A stretch of DNA of 64,000 bases from Maricaulis sp. Lineage in GTDB: Bacteria; Pseudomonadota; Alphaproteobacteria; Caulobacterales; Maricaulaceae. The notes under the pieces are model-generated. The model had not been told where the DNA came from. It was given only the letters and a program-made list of their open reading frames with translations, and did not search any database. Every line of letters begins with the position of its first letter. Positions within the stretch are counted from its first letter, which is position 1. The stretch lies in assembly GCF_017643475.1 (NCBI RefSeq), contig NZ_JAEPNI010000004.1, positions 186,001 to 250,000 on the forward strand, given 5' to 3'. Positions 8,292-17,367 of the stretch are shown piece by piece. Made by a program: the position numbers and the translations under genes.

Positions 8292-9761
8292 ATGGAAAAC
8301 GCGCTTCTTCCCTTCGACACCGAACCTGAACTGGATACCGCCCCGCACAATCTGGACGCTGAACAGGCGTTTCTGGGGGCGTTGCTCTATGACAATGAAG
8401 TCTTCCACCGGGTCGCGGACTGGCTGAAGGCGGAGCATTTCTATGATCCGGTTCACGCACGCATCTACGAGACGGCGACCGATCTGATCGGCAAGGGCTC
8501 ACTGGCCGATGCCGTGGTCCTGAAAACCCATTTCGAGCGCGATGACGGCCTCAAGGAAATCGGTGGCGCAACCTATCTGGCCGTACTGATCGAAAGCGCG
8601 GCCGACAGCGCGGCGTCACAGGAATACGCGCGCATCGTCTATGAGCTGGCCCTGCGCCGCGAGCTGATCCGCATTGGTGACGAGCTGTCCAACAATGCCA
8701 CCCAGCAATCAGATGCCCAACCGCGCGAACTGATCCAGCACACCGAGCAGAAGCTCTACAATCTCGCCGAGGAAGGCTCCTCTTCCCGCGGTTTTGTCGG
8801 CTTCAAACAGGCCCTGGCCGAAGCCATCGAGACGGCTGCGGCTGCCTATGAGCGTGATGGTGGCCTGTCAGGTATTTCATCCGGCCTGAAAGCGCTGGAC
8901 GAGAAACTCGGCGGTCTCCACCCGTCAGACCTCATTATCCTGGCCGGTCGCCCCTCGATGGGTAAGACCTCGCTGGCCACCAATATCGCCTTTGATGTCG
9001 CCAAGAATTACCAGTTCGAGATGCAGCCGGACGGCACCAAGAAAACCGTCAATGGCGGCGTGGTCGGCTTCTACTCACTCGAGATGTCCGCCGAACAGCT
9101 CGCGACCCGTCTGATCGCAGACTATACCGGCATTCCCGGCTATATGATCCGCCAGGGTACGATTGACGCCACCCAGTACGAGGAAATCCGCGACGCGGTG
9201 CTGGAAATCCAGAGCCTGCCGATGTTCATCGACGATACCGGTGGCCTGCCCATTTCCGCACTGGCTGCTCGTGCTCGACGGCTCAAGCGGACACATGGCC
9301 TGGATCTCATCGTGGTCGACTATCTGCAGCTGGTGACGTCCTCGAAGAGCGGTGAAGGCCGGGTACAGGAAATTTCCGACGTTACCCAGAACCTCAAGGC
9401 ACTGGCCAAGGAACTCAATGTTCCTGTCATCGCCCTCTCCCAGCTTTCGCGTCAGGTGGAGCAGCGGGAAGACAAGAAGCCGCAGCTTTCGGACCTGCGT
9501 GAATCCGGCTCGATCGAGCAGGATGCAGACGTGGTGATGTTCGTTTATCGTGAAGCGTACTACAAGGAACGCGAGAAGCCGCGTGAGGACACGCCGGAAT
9601 ACTTGGCCTGGGAAGAAGAATTCCGCAGGATCGAGAAACTGGCCGAAGTCATCATCGGCAAGCAGCGTCACGGGGCAATCGGAACGGCCAAGGTGGCGTT
9701 CGACGGTGCCCGTACGAAGTTCCACGATATCGAGACGCGTTTTGACGAACCGGAATATTGA
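8292..9761 (+). CDS. dnaB: replicative DNA helicase DnaB
   Basis: Hexameric 5'-3' helicase of the replication fork. The 489-residue protein has the N-terminal dimerisation domain (NLDAEQAFLGALLYDNEVF), a linker, and the RecA-like ATPase with Walker A GRPSMGKTSLA at about residue 220, Walker B IVVDYLQLV, and the C-terminal block DLRESGSIEQDADVVMFVYR. Length is typical. No intein is visible. It overlaps the 5' end of alr in a different frame, so the two are probably coupled. Confidence 0.97.
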   Translation: MENALLPFDTEPELDTAPHNLDAEQAFLGALLYDNEVFHRVADWLKAEHFYDPVHARIYETATDLIGKGSLADAVVLKTHFERDDGLKEIGGATYLAVLIESAADSAASQEYARIVYELALRRELIRIGDELSNNATQQSDAQPRELIQHTEQKLYNLAEEGSSSRGFVGFKQALAEAIETAAAAYERDGGLSGISSGLKALDEKLGGLHPSDLIILAGRPSMGKTSLATNIAFDVAKNYQFEMQPDGTKKTVNGGVVGFYSLEMSAEQLATRLIADYTGIPGYMIRQGTIDATQYEEIRDAVLEIQSLPMFIDDTGGLPISALAARARRLKRTHGLDLIVVDYLQLVTSSKSGEGRVQEISDVTQNLKALAKELNVPVIALSQLSRQVEQREDKKPQLSDLRESGSIEQDADVVMFVYREAYYKEREKPREDTPEYLAWEEEFRRIEKLAEVIIGKQRHGAIGTAKVAFDGARTKFHDIETRFDEPEY

Positions 9762-10839
9762 TCGACTGCCCCAGCCCGCGCCACGCCTGATCGTCGATCT
9801 CGCGAAAATACAATCCAATTACAAGACGTTGCAGGCCATGGCCCCGCACTCGGCCGTGGGTGCTGTCGTAAAGGCAAACGCCTATGGGCTGGGCGCGACC
9901 GAAGTGGTTCCGGCCCTCGCCGATGCGGGTTGCAAGCATTTCTACGTGGCGCACATGTCAGAAGGTGAAGAAGCGCGGCGTGCCCTGAAAGGCGTAGATG
10001 CCGAAATCTTCGTCTTTAACGGCTTCTGGCCGGCTGAACTTCCGGCCCTGCGTGAATTTGATCTCTTCCCGGTGATCAATGATCTGGGTCAGGCCCGGCA
10101 GCTGCGCGAAATTGCACCCGACCTTCCATGCGCGATCCATTTCGACAGCGGTATCAATCGACTAGGACTGGATGCGCGCGAGGCAGAGACCTATCTGGGC
10201 AGCGACCTCCCAGAGACGCTCAAAGTGCGTCAGCACCTGAGTCATCTGGCCTGTGCGGACGACCCAAAGCATGCCCTCAACGCCACCCAGCTTGAACGTT
10301 TTCGCACGATCGCAGCGCGCTCCGGTAAAGAGATCAAGATCAGTCTGGCGAATTCGGCCGGTACATTGCTCGGTTCTGACTATCATTTCGATGTCCTGCG
10401 CCCCGGCCTTGCGCTCTACGGCGGCGCCCCCAATCCAGCCTCGGCTTCGCCTTTCCAGGTCTGTGTGCAGATCGAGGCGCCCATCCTGCAGCTGCGAAAA
10501 CTCCAGCCCGGTGACCAGATTGGGTATGGTGCCACCTGGACCGCGGACAAACCGACCCGGACAGCAACTGTCGCAGCGGGTTATGCCGACGGTATTCTGC
10601 GGGCCTGTGGCGAAGGCGGCATTGCCCGCCTCAACGGGCAGGCGGTGCCGATACTGGGTCGGGTATCCATGGATCTCATTTCCGTGGATCTATCGAACTA
10701 CGAAGGCGAGCCCAGGCCGGGTGATCCGGTGTGTTTTCTGAGCGAGGATCTCGACGCGCTGGCCAACCATGCCGGAGCGATCTCCTATGAATTGCTTGTA
10801 CGCCTTGGTTTGCGTTTCAACCGGGTCTATCGCCGCTAA
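9742..10839 (+). CDS. alr: alanine racemase
   Basis: PLP-dependent interconversion of L- and D-alanine for peptidoglycan. The PLP lysine lies in AVVKANAYGLG near the N-terminus and the second catalytic base Tyr in IGYGATWTA, with FNRVYRR at the end. No ATG is present near the expected start; TTG at 9742, overlapping the dnaB end, gives 365 residues, and ATT at 9757 is an alternative. The frame is open further back inside dnaB, but that part is not Alr-like. The identity is firm and the start uncertain. Confidence 0.9.
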   Translation: MTNRNIDRLPQPAPRLIVDLAKIQSNYKTLQAMAPHSAVGAVVKANAYGLGATEVVPALADAGCKHFYVAHMSEGEEARRALKGVDAEIFVFNGFWPAELPALREFDLFPVINDLGQARQLREIAPDLPCAIHFDSGINRLGLDAREAETYLGSDLPETLKVRQHLSHLACADDPKHALNATQLERFRTIAARSGKEIKISLANSAGTLLGSDYHFDVLRPGLALYGGAPNPASASPFQVCVQIEAPILQLRKLQPGDQIGYGATWTADKPTRTATVAAGYADGILRACGEGGIARLNGQAVPILGRVSMDLISVDLSNYEGEPRPGDPVCFLSEDLDALANHAGAISYELLVRLGLRFNRVYRR

Positions 10840-10901
10840 ATCCCCTTGCCACGAGCAGAACATAATGAGAACATTGTGGTCAGGGCGACGGAGCGAGTCT
10901 C

Positions 10902-12278
10902 ATGGCGAGAAGCGATAAGATATTTGTGTGCCAGTCCTGTGGCGCAGTTCATTCCAAATGGGCGGGCCGCTGTGATGATTGCGGCGAATGGAACTCCCTC
11001 GTCGAGGAAGCTCCAGCTGCGCCCTTGGGAACACAGGCGTCCGCGCCCAAGAAACGCGGACGTGCCGCGCGGTTGGATCTGGTTGATCTCGGAGCAGATA
11101 CGCCGGAACCGCCGCGCCTGATTTCCGGCATGTCAGAGCTGGACCGGGTCTGCGGCGGCGGGCTGGTTCCCGGTTCCGCGGTTCTGGTGGGCGGTGATCC
11201 GGGTATCGGCAAATCGACCCTGCTGCTCCAGCTGATGGCTCGCCTGGCGATGAGCAAACACCGCGCGATCTATATCTCGGGCGAGGAAGCCGTGGCCCAG
11301 GTCCGCCGCCGCGCCAAGCGCCTTGGGCTCGCTGACGCCCCGGTTTCGCTGGCAGCCGAGACGTCGCTCAATAACATCCTGGACGGGCTGAAATCGGAAA
11401 AACCCGATGTTGTGGTTGTCGATTCCATCCAGACGCTCTGGTCAGACCAGCTAACGGCAGCGCCCGGCACCGTGGCCCAGGTCCGGGCCTGTGCGCAGGA
11501 GCTGGTGCGTTATGCCAAGAAACGCAATTGCACCGTGATCATCGTCGGCCACGTCACCAAGGACGGCCAGATCGCCGGTCCGCGTGTCGTTGAACACATG
11601 GTCGATGCGGTGCTCTATTTCGAGGGCGAGCGCTCCCACCAGTTCCGCATCCTGCGCGCGGTCAAGAACCGTTTTGGCCCCACGGACGAGATCGGCGTGT
11701 TCGAAATGGGCGACAAGGGCCTGGGCGAAGTTGCCAACCCCTCCTCGCTATTTCTCGATGGTCGAGAGGATGGAACCGCAGGCTCGGTCGTGTTCGCCGG
11801 AATGGAAGGCACCCGGCCGGTTCTTTCTGAAATCCAGGCCCTGGTCGCTCCCGCCGCTTTTGGCAATCCGCGCCGGGCCGTGGTCGGCTGGGACAGTGGA
11901 CGCCTCGCCATGGTGCTGGCCGTGCTGGAAGCACGCTGTGGCGTATCGTTCGGCAATCACGACATTTTCCTCAATGTCGCCGGTGGTCTGAAAATCAATG
12001 AGCCTGCCGCCGATCTCGCCGTTGCCGCCGCCATTGTCGCTGCCGCGTTCGAGGTCGCCCTGCCCGCCAAGACGGTTGTTTACGGAGAAATTAGTCTTTC
12101 CGGCGATGTTAGGCCCGTTGGACGCAGCGAAGCGCGCCTGAAAGAGGCCGCCAAGCTCGGATTTGAACGGGCCATCGCCCCGGAGTCCGCCAAGAGTGAT
12201 GCCGGTCACGTGACCATTCAAAGCGTGGCCACAGCGCTCGAATTGGTGCAAACTCTGAAAGCGTTGGCGGGCGAGTAA
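10902..12278 (+). CDS. radA: DNA repair protein RadA
   Basis: RadA (Sms) is a RecA-related branch-migration ATPase in recombination repair. The 458 residues show the N-terminal four-cysteine zinc finger (CQSC and CDDC), Walker A GGDPGIGKSTLL at about residue 95, the RadA-specific VKNRFGPTDEIG motif, and a Lon-like C-terminal domain. Start ATG follows GGAGCGAGTCTC. It lies 62 bp after alr and 12 bp before cvpA in a common alphaproteobacterial order. Confidence 0.96.
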   Translation: MARSDKIFVCQSCGAVHSKWAGRCDDCGEWNSLVEEAPAAPLGTQASAPKKRGRAARLDLVDLGADTPEPPRLISGMSELDRVCGGGLVPGSAVLVGGDPGIGKSTLLLQLMARLAMSKHRAIYISGEEAVAQVRRRAKRLGLADAPVSLAAETSLNNILDGLKSEKPDVVVVDSIQTLWSDQLTAAPGTVAQVRACAQELVRYAKKRNCTVIIVGHVTKDGQIAGPRVVEHMVDAVLYFEGERSHQFRILRAVKNRFGPTDEIGVFEMGDKGLGEVANPSSLFLDGREDGTAGSVVFAGMEGTRPVLSEIQALVAPAAFGNPRRAVVGWDSGRLAMVLAVLEARCGVSFGNHDIFLNVAGGLKINEPAADLAVAAAIVAAAFEVALPAKTVVYGEISLSGDVRPVGRSEARLKEAAKLGFERAIAPESAKSDAGHVTIQSVATALELVQTLKALAGE

Positions 12279-12290
12279 GGAGACACCGCG

Positions 12291-12935
12291 ATGGACGGGT
12301 CTTTGAGTGCATTTGACGGTATCGGTTTCACCATTGTCCTGGTGTCCGGATTATTGGCCCTGGTTCGTGGTTTTGTCCGCGAGGCCCTGTCAGTCACCGC
12401 CTTTGTCGCCGCATCACTGGCCACGCTGTGGTCTCTGCCCGCTTTCATCAACCCTGCTCGCGACATGATCGACCCGGACTGGCTGGCTCCGCTGGCTGTT
12501 GGCGGGTTTGTCTTCATCATCATCTATCTGGCGGTGACCTTCGTCACCAGCTCGCTGTCGAGCGGCCTGGCCAAGGGCGAGGATGTCAACGTCGTTGATC
12601 GCACACTCGGTTTTGCATTCGGTGTAATCAGGGGACTGGTGCTTCTGGGCCTCAGCGTGATTTTCATCGCCGCCATCTTTGGCGAGAACGGTCGCCCGCC
12701 CAGCTGGGTTACCACAGCGCGCATTTATCCGGTGGTCAACGCCACGGCGAGAGCGCTGCAGGTATTGGCGCCGGAAACCTCCAGAATCGCCGAAACCGAC
12801 CGTCTTCCGGCCGCCGCGGATGACCCGATTGCAGAAACTATAAGAAATGATGACACTTCTTATGGCAGACGTGACCGAAACCGACTAGATGACCTCATTG
12901 GTTCGACCACGGATGACCAGGATGATGATGGATGA
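12291..12935 (+). CDS. CvpA family membrane protein
   Basis: A 214-residue inner-membrane protein with four predicted hydrophobic segments in the first 130 residues (for example GFTIVLVSGLLALVRGF and GFVFIIIYLAVTFVTS), then a soluble acidic tail ending in DDLIGSTTDDQDDDG. CvpA-family proteins are needed for colicin V production in E. coli and have been linked to envelope stress, and are frequently encoded just before purF, as here. It overlaps purF by 4 bp (ATGA), indicating translational coupling. Confidence 0.9.
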   Translation: MDGSLSAFDGIGFTIVLVSGLLALVRGFVREALSVTAFVAASLATLWSLPAFINPARDMIDPDWLAPLAVGGFVFIIIYLAVTFVTSSLSSGLAKGEDVNVVDRTLGFAFGVIRGLVLLGLSVIFIAAIFGENGRPPSWVTTARIYPVVNATARALQVLAPETSRIAETDRLPAAADDPIAETIRNDDTSYGRRDRNRLDDLIGSTTDDQDDDG

Positions 12936-14413
12936 GCGCTGATCAGGCATTCCCGGCTACGCTAACCTACGATCCAGAAACAGACCGCCCCCAGGAAGAA
13001 TGTGGCGTATTTGCAGTCTACGGCGCTGATGACGCTGCCGTCCTGACCGCACTTGGCCTGCATGCCCTGCAACATCGCGGGCAGGAATCCTGTGGCATCG
13101 CCACGCATGACGGATCGCGTTTCCACAATGAACGTTATCTCGGCCTGGTGGGTGAGAATTTCGCCTCGCCGGACCTGCCGCAACGCCTGCCCGGGCGCAG
13201 TGCCATCGGTCACGCCCGATACTCGACCCAGGGCGCGTCGGTGATGCGCAATGTGCAGCCGCTCTATGCCGACGTTCGCGGCGGCGGTGTCGCCCTGGCG
13301 CATAACGGCAACCTCACCAATGCCCGGGTCTTGCGAGAAGAGCTGGTCTCGAAGGGCGCCATCTTCCAGTCCACCTCCGACAGTGAGGTCGTGCTCCACC
13401 TGGCCGCACAATCAACCAAAAACAAGCTGACCAATCGTGTCCTGCACGCCCTCAAACAGATTGAGGGCGCTTTTGCTTTTGTGGTCCTGATCAATGACCG
13501 CATCGTCGCCGCGCGCGATCCCTATGGCATCCGCCCGCTGGTGATGGGCCGGATTGGAGACGCTTATGTATTCGCCTCCGAGACCTGTGCCCTGGACATG
13601 GTCGGCGCGACGTTCGAGCGCGAGATCGAGCCGGGTGAGGCGGTGGTCGTCAACGAAAATGGCCTGCGTTCGGAACGGTTTGCTCCGGAACGCACCGCGC
13701 GTGTCTGTGCGTTCGAATACATCTATTTCGCCCGTCCGGACTCGGTCATTGGTGGCCGCTCCGTTTATGAGGCACGCAAGCAGATGGGCCGTCAGCTGGC
13801 GATCGAGAACCCGGTGGATGTCGATGTCGTCATCCCGGTTCCCGATAGTGGCGTTCCCGCTGCCATCGGCTATGCCGAGGCCAGTGGTATTCCCTTCGAG
13901 CTGGGTATTATCCGTTCGCACTTTGTCGGCCGGACCTTTATCCAGCCGACCCAGGACCGCCGCGACCTCTCGGTCCGACGCAAGCACTCTGCCAATGCGG
14001 CAGCGGTCAAGGGCAAGCGCGTCCTTCTGATCGATGATTCCATCGTGCGCGGTACGACCTCGCTGAAGATTGTACGCATGATGCGTGAGGCCGGTGCAGC
14101 TGAAGTGCATTTCCGCTCGGCCTGTCCGCCGATCAAATTCCCGGACTTCTACGGCATCGACATGGCCGGTCAGAAAGAGCTGATCGCCGCCAATATGGAA
14201 GTCGAGGAAATGGCTGAAAAGCTCGAGGCAGACAGCCTAGCCTTCCTTACTGTCGACGGTCTTTACCAGGCTGTTGTCGGCGAACCGCGCAATAACCGCG
14301 TGCCGCAGTTGTCAGATCACTATTTCACTGGCCAGTATCCCACGCGCCTGATGGATCACGACCGCGATCTCTCGGCCAAGGAATTCCAGCTCTCTCTCCT
14401 GGTAGACGCATGA
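12932..14413 (+). CDS. purF: amidophosphoribosyltransferase
   Basis: Catalyses the first committed step of purine synthesis, PRPP plus glutamine to phosphoribosylamine. The N-terminal nucleophile cysteine is in EECGVFAVYG after a propeptide of about 23 residues, so self-processing is expected. Glutaminase landmarks LQHRGQESCGIA and the PRPP loop VLLIDDSIVRGTTS are present. 493 residues is normal. It overlaps cvpA upstream and the SDR gene downstream by 4 bp each, so this is one tight operon. Confidence 0.97.
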   Translation: MSADQAFPATLTYDPETDRPQEECGVFAVYGADDAAVLTALGLHALQHRGQESCGIATHDGSRFHNERYLGLVGENFASPDLPQRLPGRSAIGHARYSTQGASVMRNVQPLYADVRGGGVALAHNGNLTNARVLREELVSKGAIFQSTSDSEVVLHLAAQSTKNKLTNRVLHALKQIEGAFAFVVLINDRIVAARDPYGIRPLVMGRIGDAYVFASETCALDMVGATFEREIEPGEAVVVNENGLRSERFAPERTARVCAFEYIYFARPDSVIGGRSVYEARKQMGRQLAIENPVDVDVVIPVPDSGVPAAIGYAEASGIPFELGIIRSHFVGRTFIQPTQDRRDLSVRRKHSANAAAVKGKRVLLIDDSIVRGTTSLKIVRMMREAGAAEVHFRSACPPIKFPDFYGIDMAGQKELIAANMEVEEMAEKLEADSLAFLTVDGLYQAVVGEPRNNRVPQLSDHYFTGQYPTRLMDHDRDLSAKEFQLSLLVDA

Positions 14414-15138
14414 CCCAAATCGATCTTTCCGGACGCCTCGCCCTGGTCACAGGAGCGTCGCGTGGCATCGGCTATGCCACAGCCCTGGAGCTGGCCAAGG
14501 CCGGCGCTCATGTCATCGCCTCGGCCCGCACGACTGGCGGGCTTGAGGAACTCGATGATGCCATTCGCGCGGCCGGCGGCAGCGCGACCCTCGTACCGAT
14601 GGACCTGATGTCGGAAGACGGTATCGAACAGCTCGGCCAGATTATCATGGAACGCTGGGAGAAGCTGGACATCCTGATTGCCAATGCGGGCGCCCTGGGC
14701 GTCCTGACGCCGGCTTCGCAGGTCAAAGCCAAAACCTGGCATGAGGTTATCGGTGTGAACCTGCTCGCGCCGGCGCGCATGATCCGCGCCTTCGAAGCAC
14801 CACTTCTCGCGTCCGACGCCGGTCGCGCGGTGTTTGTCTCCTCCGGTGCTGCACGCTCACGCCGTGCCTTCTGGGCGCCCTATGCCGCCTCCAAGGCCGG
14901 CATGGATGCCCTGGTCCAGTCCTGGGCGAATGAACACCAGCAGGACAGTCTGCGCATCAATATCGCTTACCCCGGTGCCGTCCGCTCACAAATGCGCGCC
15001 AAGGCCTTCCCGGGCGAAGACCCGATGACACTGCCTGCTCCTGCAGATCTGTGGCCGCATTTCGCCGAACTGGTCTCGCCTGAGTGCACGCGACATGGCG
15101 AGATCATCGATTTCTCGCAAGCGCTGCAATCGGCCTGA
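14410..15138 (+). CDS. SDR family NAD(P)-dependent oxidoreductase
   Basis: A 242-residue classical short-chain dehydrogenase with the cofactor motif TGASRGIGYATALELAKAGA, NAG in IANAGALG, and the catalytic YAASKAG. The substrate cannot be told from sequence. The 4-bp overlap with purF suggests co-expression, a linkage seen in several alphaproteobacteria, but there is no obvious purine role. The C-terminus ends with a short segment after the expected substrate-binding loop. Confidence 0.88.
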   Translation: MTQIDLSGRLALVTGASRGIGYATALELAKAGAHVIASARTTGGLEELDDAIRAAGGSATLVPMDLMSEDGIEQLGQIIMERWEKLDILIANAGALGVLTPASQVKAKTWHEVIGVNLLAPARMIRAFEAPLLASDAGRAVFVSSGAARSRRAFWAPYAASKAGMDALVQSWANEHQQDSLRINIAYPGAVRSQMRAKAFPGEDPMTLPAPADLWPHFAELVSPECTRHGEIIDFSQALQSA

Positions 15139-15141
15139 TCC

Positions 15142-15846
15142 ATGAAACTCGGCTGGATCGGATATGGCGCTTTCGGGCGCCTTGCCTGCAGCCACCTCGG
15201 ACCGCATTTCGACCTGGTTATTCATGATGCCCAGCCGGGACGCACGGCTTCTGCAAGCCTGGAAGACGTCGCCGCCTGCAAACGTATCGTCATCGCCGCC
15301 CCGGTCCAGGCGATCGGCGAAGTCGCGACCGCGCTTGCCCCGCTGGTCCAGCCGGGCACCCGGATCTACGATGTCGGTTCGGTGAAGCTGCGCCCCATGC
15401 AGGCCATGCGCGACGCCCTGCCCGACCATTGCGAGATCGTCGGCACGCACCCGCTGTTCGGCCCGCAATCCGCCGTGACCGGCCTTGAAGGCCTGCCCAT
15501 CGTGCTCTGCCCGTCCCATGGCGAGGATGTCAGCTGCGAGCGCGACTTCCTGGCCGAGCGCCTCAAGCTGGACGTTCATGTCTCCGACGCCGACACCCAT
15601 GACAGGACCATGGCCCGCGTTCAGGGCCTCACCCATCTGGTCGCCAAGGTCATCACCGAAATCGACGCCACCCCGGCCGCCTACACCACACGCAGCTACG
15701 ATCTCCTGATGGAAGCCGCCGGCCTGGTCGCCCAGGACAGCGACGCCCTCTTCCGGGCCATCGAGAAACACAATCCCTATTCCGCGGAATTGCGCGAGCG
15801 GTTTTTCGAGAGTGTCGAGGCCCTCTCGGACCGCCTCAAGAACTAG
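15142..15846 (+). CDS. prephenate dehydrogenase-like (TyrA family) protein, short form
   Basis: The 234-residue protein begins with a Rossmann dinucleotide motif (GWIGYGAFGRL) and keeps TyrA landmarks: the segment YDVGSVK, then GTHPLFGPQSAV, and the helical domain with HDRTMARVQGLTHL. Full TyrA converts prephenate to 4-hydroxyphenylpyruvate and is usually 280-370 residues; this one is shorter and has no ACT domain. It may be a compact prephenate/arogenate dehydrogenase or a relative with another substrate. It follows the SDR gene by 3 bp and converges on the next gene with a 4-bp overlap. Confidence 0.75.
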   Translation: MKLGWIGYGAFGRLACSHLGPHFDLVIHDAQPGRTASASLEDVAACKRIVIAAPVQAIGEVATALAPLVQPGTRIYDVGSVKLRPMQAMRDALPDHCEIVGTHPLFGPQSAVTGLEGLPIVLCPSHGEDVSCERDFLAERLKLDVHVSDADTHDRTMARVQGLTHLVAKVITEIDATPAAYTTRSYDLLMEAAGLVAQDSDALFRAIEKHNPYSAELRERFFESVEALSDRLKN

Positions 15847-16514
15847 TCCACCAGCCACCGCGATCGGACAAGCACTCGCACCAATGCGATAAAGGTCGCG
15901 AGCACCACGCCAAGCACCGGAATGATCAGCGCAACCTCCGCCCGCAACAGCTCCGGCAGGACATGATTATTGCCGAAAAAGAAGATGAATGTCGCGATGA
16001 ACATGGAAAAACCCATCCGCCAGACATGACGGGCGATCCTGTGCTTGGGCGACACCATTCGCCGGGCAAGTGCCTGGAGATCGATCAGGGCGATCAGGAT
16101 GGCGACCCCGCCCAGGCTGAAAAATCCGACGGGTGGCAGACCGTCCAGTTCTCCGGACGCGGCGTTCATCACCCACATGCCCGTGACGAGGCTGGCGAGC
16201 CCCACCCCCGCAATCAGCAAAGCCAGAGCCCGCTCGGGCATCCCCATCTGACCGGAGCGTCGTACGGCCGCCAGCCAGCCAGTCGTGACCGCATGCGCTG
16301 CGAACAGGGACAGGAAGACGGTGAAGACGATTTCCCGCGTGATACTCATGTAGAGGCCACTGGCACACAGCAGCAGCATGCTGATCGCAAAGACCCGCCC
16401 GGCAGTCACATGGGTCGGGCGTCCCTTGGGTAGAAGAAATGCGGCAAAACCCGCCAGCAAGCTCAAGCTTCCTATGGCGAAATGGATTTGCCCAACCAGG
16501 CTTATCTCGCTCAT
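15843..16514 (-). CDS. multi-pass membrane protein, DUF2306-like, copy A
   Basis: A 223-residue protein with about seven hydrophobic segments. Landmarks are HVTAGRVFAISML near residue 35 and HRIARHVWRMGFSMF near 160; conserved His/Arg between helices recall the DUF2306 family of putative membrane proteins. It is a clear paralogue of the adjacent upstream gene, which shares the HRIARHxWRMG block and the PKGR loop. The two overlap by 4 bp (ATGA). Function is unknown. The conserved histidines might bind haem or metal, which is speculation. Confidence 0.8.
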   Translation of the reverse strand: MSEISLVGQIHFAIGSLSLLAGFAAFLLPKGRPTHVTAGRVFAISMLLLCASGLYMSITREIVFTVFLSLFAAHAVTTGWLAAVRRSGQMGMPERALALLIAGVGLASLVTGMWVMNAASGELDGLPPVGFFSLGGVAILIALIDLQALARRMVSPKHRIARHVWRMGFSMFIATFIFFFGNNHVLPELLRAEVALIIPVLGVVLATFIALVRVLVRSRWLVD

Positions 16515-17200
16515 GATGCATCTCCAGGCACAGGACGAGGACGGTTGAATACCGTCCGTACCAACCAGAACAGGATCACGAGTGCGGTTATCCCTTCCGG
16601 CGCCGCCAGAAGGCCACTGGATCGCAATGCCTCGGGGAAAACGCCCACTCCGGGTCCCGTGAATGCCGAGCCGACGGCGATGAAGAAAGCCAGCCCCATG
16701 CGCCAGAGATGACGCGCAATCCTGTGCCGGTCGGACATTTGCTTGCGAAAGACCAGCGTGACGTCCGCACAGCCGCCCAGCCCCGCCATAACGGCCAGCA
16801 TGAAATAGTCTTCGCCAGCGAAGCCCAATAGCCGTCCGTCTGCCTGCTGGAGGGCGAAACCGCCCAGGCCGGCGAGCAGCAGGATCAACACCACAACGGC
16901 TGCAAACAGCGCTCCGTCCATACGCTCAAACCTGCCGCTTCGATTACGCGCGGCGCGGCGGCTTGAAAGCAGGAGGTAAAGGGTCAGAACGCCCGCCAGC
17001 GCAGTGATCAACAGACGCTCCGGTTCCAACAGCCCCAAAAGGCTGCCGCTCATAGCAGAGACCAGCATGGCCCAGAAGAAAATTCTCCCTCCTTGCCGGT
17101 GCCAGTGGCGCCCCTTGGGCGCGACAAGAGCAAGCACACCGCCGGCCAGGGCCAGCGTCCCGGTGATGATATGAACGAGGCTGAGATAGTCGATCGGCAT
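16511..17200 (-). CDS. multi-pass membrane protein, DUF2306-like, copy B
   Basis: A 229-residue paralogue of copy A with the same helix layout: LVHIITGTLALAGGVLALV, then PKGRHWHRQGGRIFFWAML, and HRIARHLWRMGLAFF near residue 170. The ATG of MPIDYLSLVHI was chosen because the upstream in-frame extension is hydrophilic, cysteine-rich and unlike the family. It is the promoter-proximal gene of the pair and diverges from the membrane AraC-type regulator, which is therefore a candidate controller. Confidence 0.8.
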   Translation of the reverse strand: MPIDYLSLVHIITGTLALAGGVLALVAPKGRHWHRQGGRIFFWAMLVSAMSGSLLGLLEPERLLITALAGVLTLYLLLSSRRAARNRSGRFERMDGALFAAVVVLILLLAGLGGFALQQADGRLLGFAGEDYFMLAVMAGLGGCADVTLVFRKQMSDRHRIARHLWRMGLAFFIAVGSAFTGPGVGVFPEALRSSGLLAAPEGITALVILFWLVRTVFNRPRPVPGDAS

Positions 17201-17262
17201 CGAAATGATCCTGCGTAGTTTCAAACACCACGCACACTCACAGCTCCAGAACACTCGCGCGC

Positions 17263-17310
17263 CCAAGCCTGCACGCCCGGACAGACGACTGTCCGGACCG
17301 ACAGGCTTGG
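17263..17310. promoter_or_regulatory. nested inverted repeat in divergent promoter region
   Basis: Inner arms CCGGACAG (17277-17284) and CTGTCCGG (17289-17296) are perfect with a 4-bp spacer. They are nested in outer arms CCAAGCCTG (17263-17271) and CAGGCTTGG (17302-17310), also perfect. The structure lies in the 167-bp gap between the divergent membrane-protein pair and the AraC-type regulator gene. It could be an operator for a dimeric or multimeric regulator, or form an RNA stem. No T-run follows on either strand, so a terminator is less likely. Confidence 0.55.
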
Positions 17311-17367
17311 ACACATGTGGGCACGAGAGACATTTACAGGGGCCCCTGGCCTGTCTAAGGCGGGAGT

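Noticed and set aside
10846-11121. Small plus-strand ORF beside radA
   Set aside because: Out-of-frame shadow of the radA 5' end; it lacks its own ribosome-binding site.
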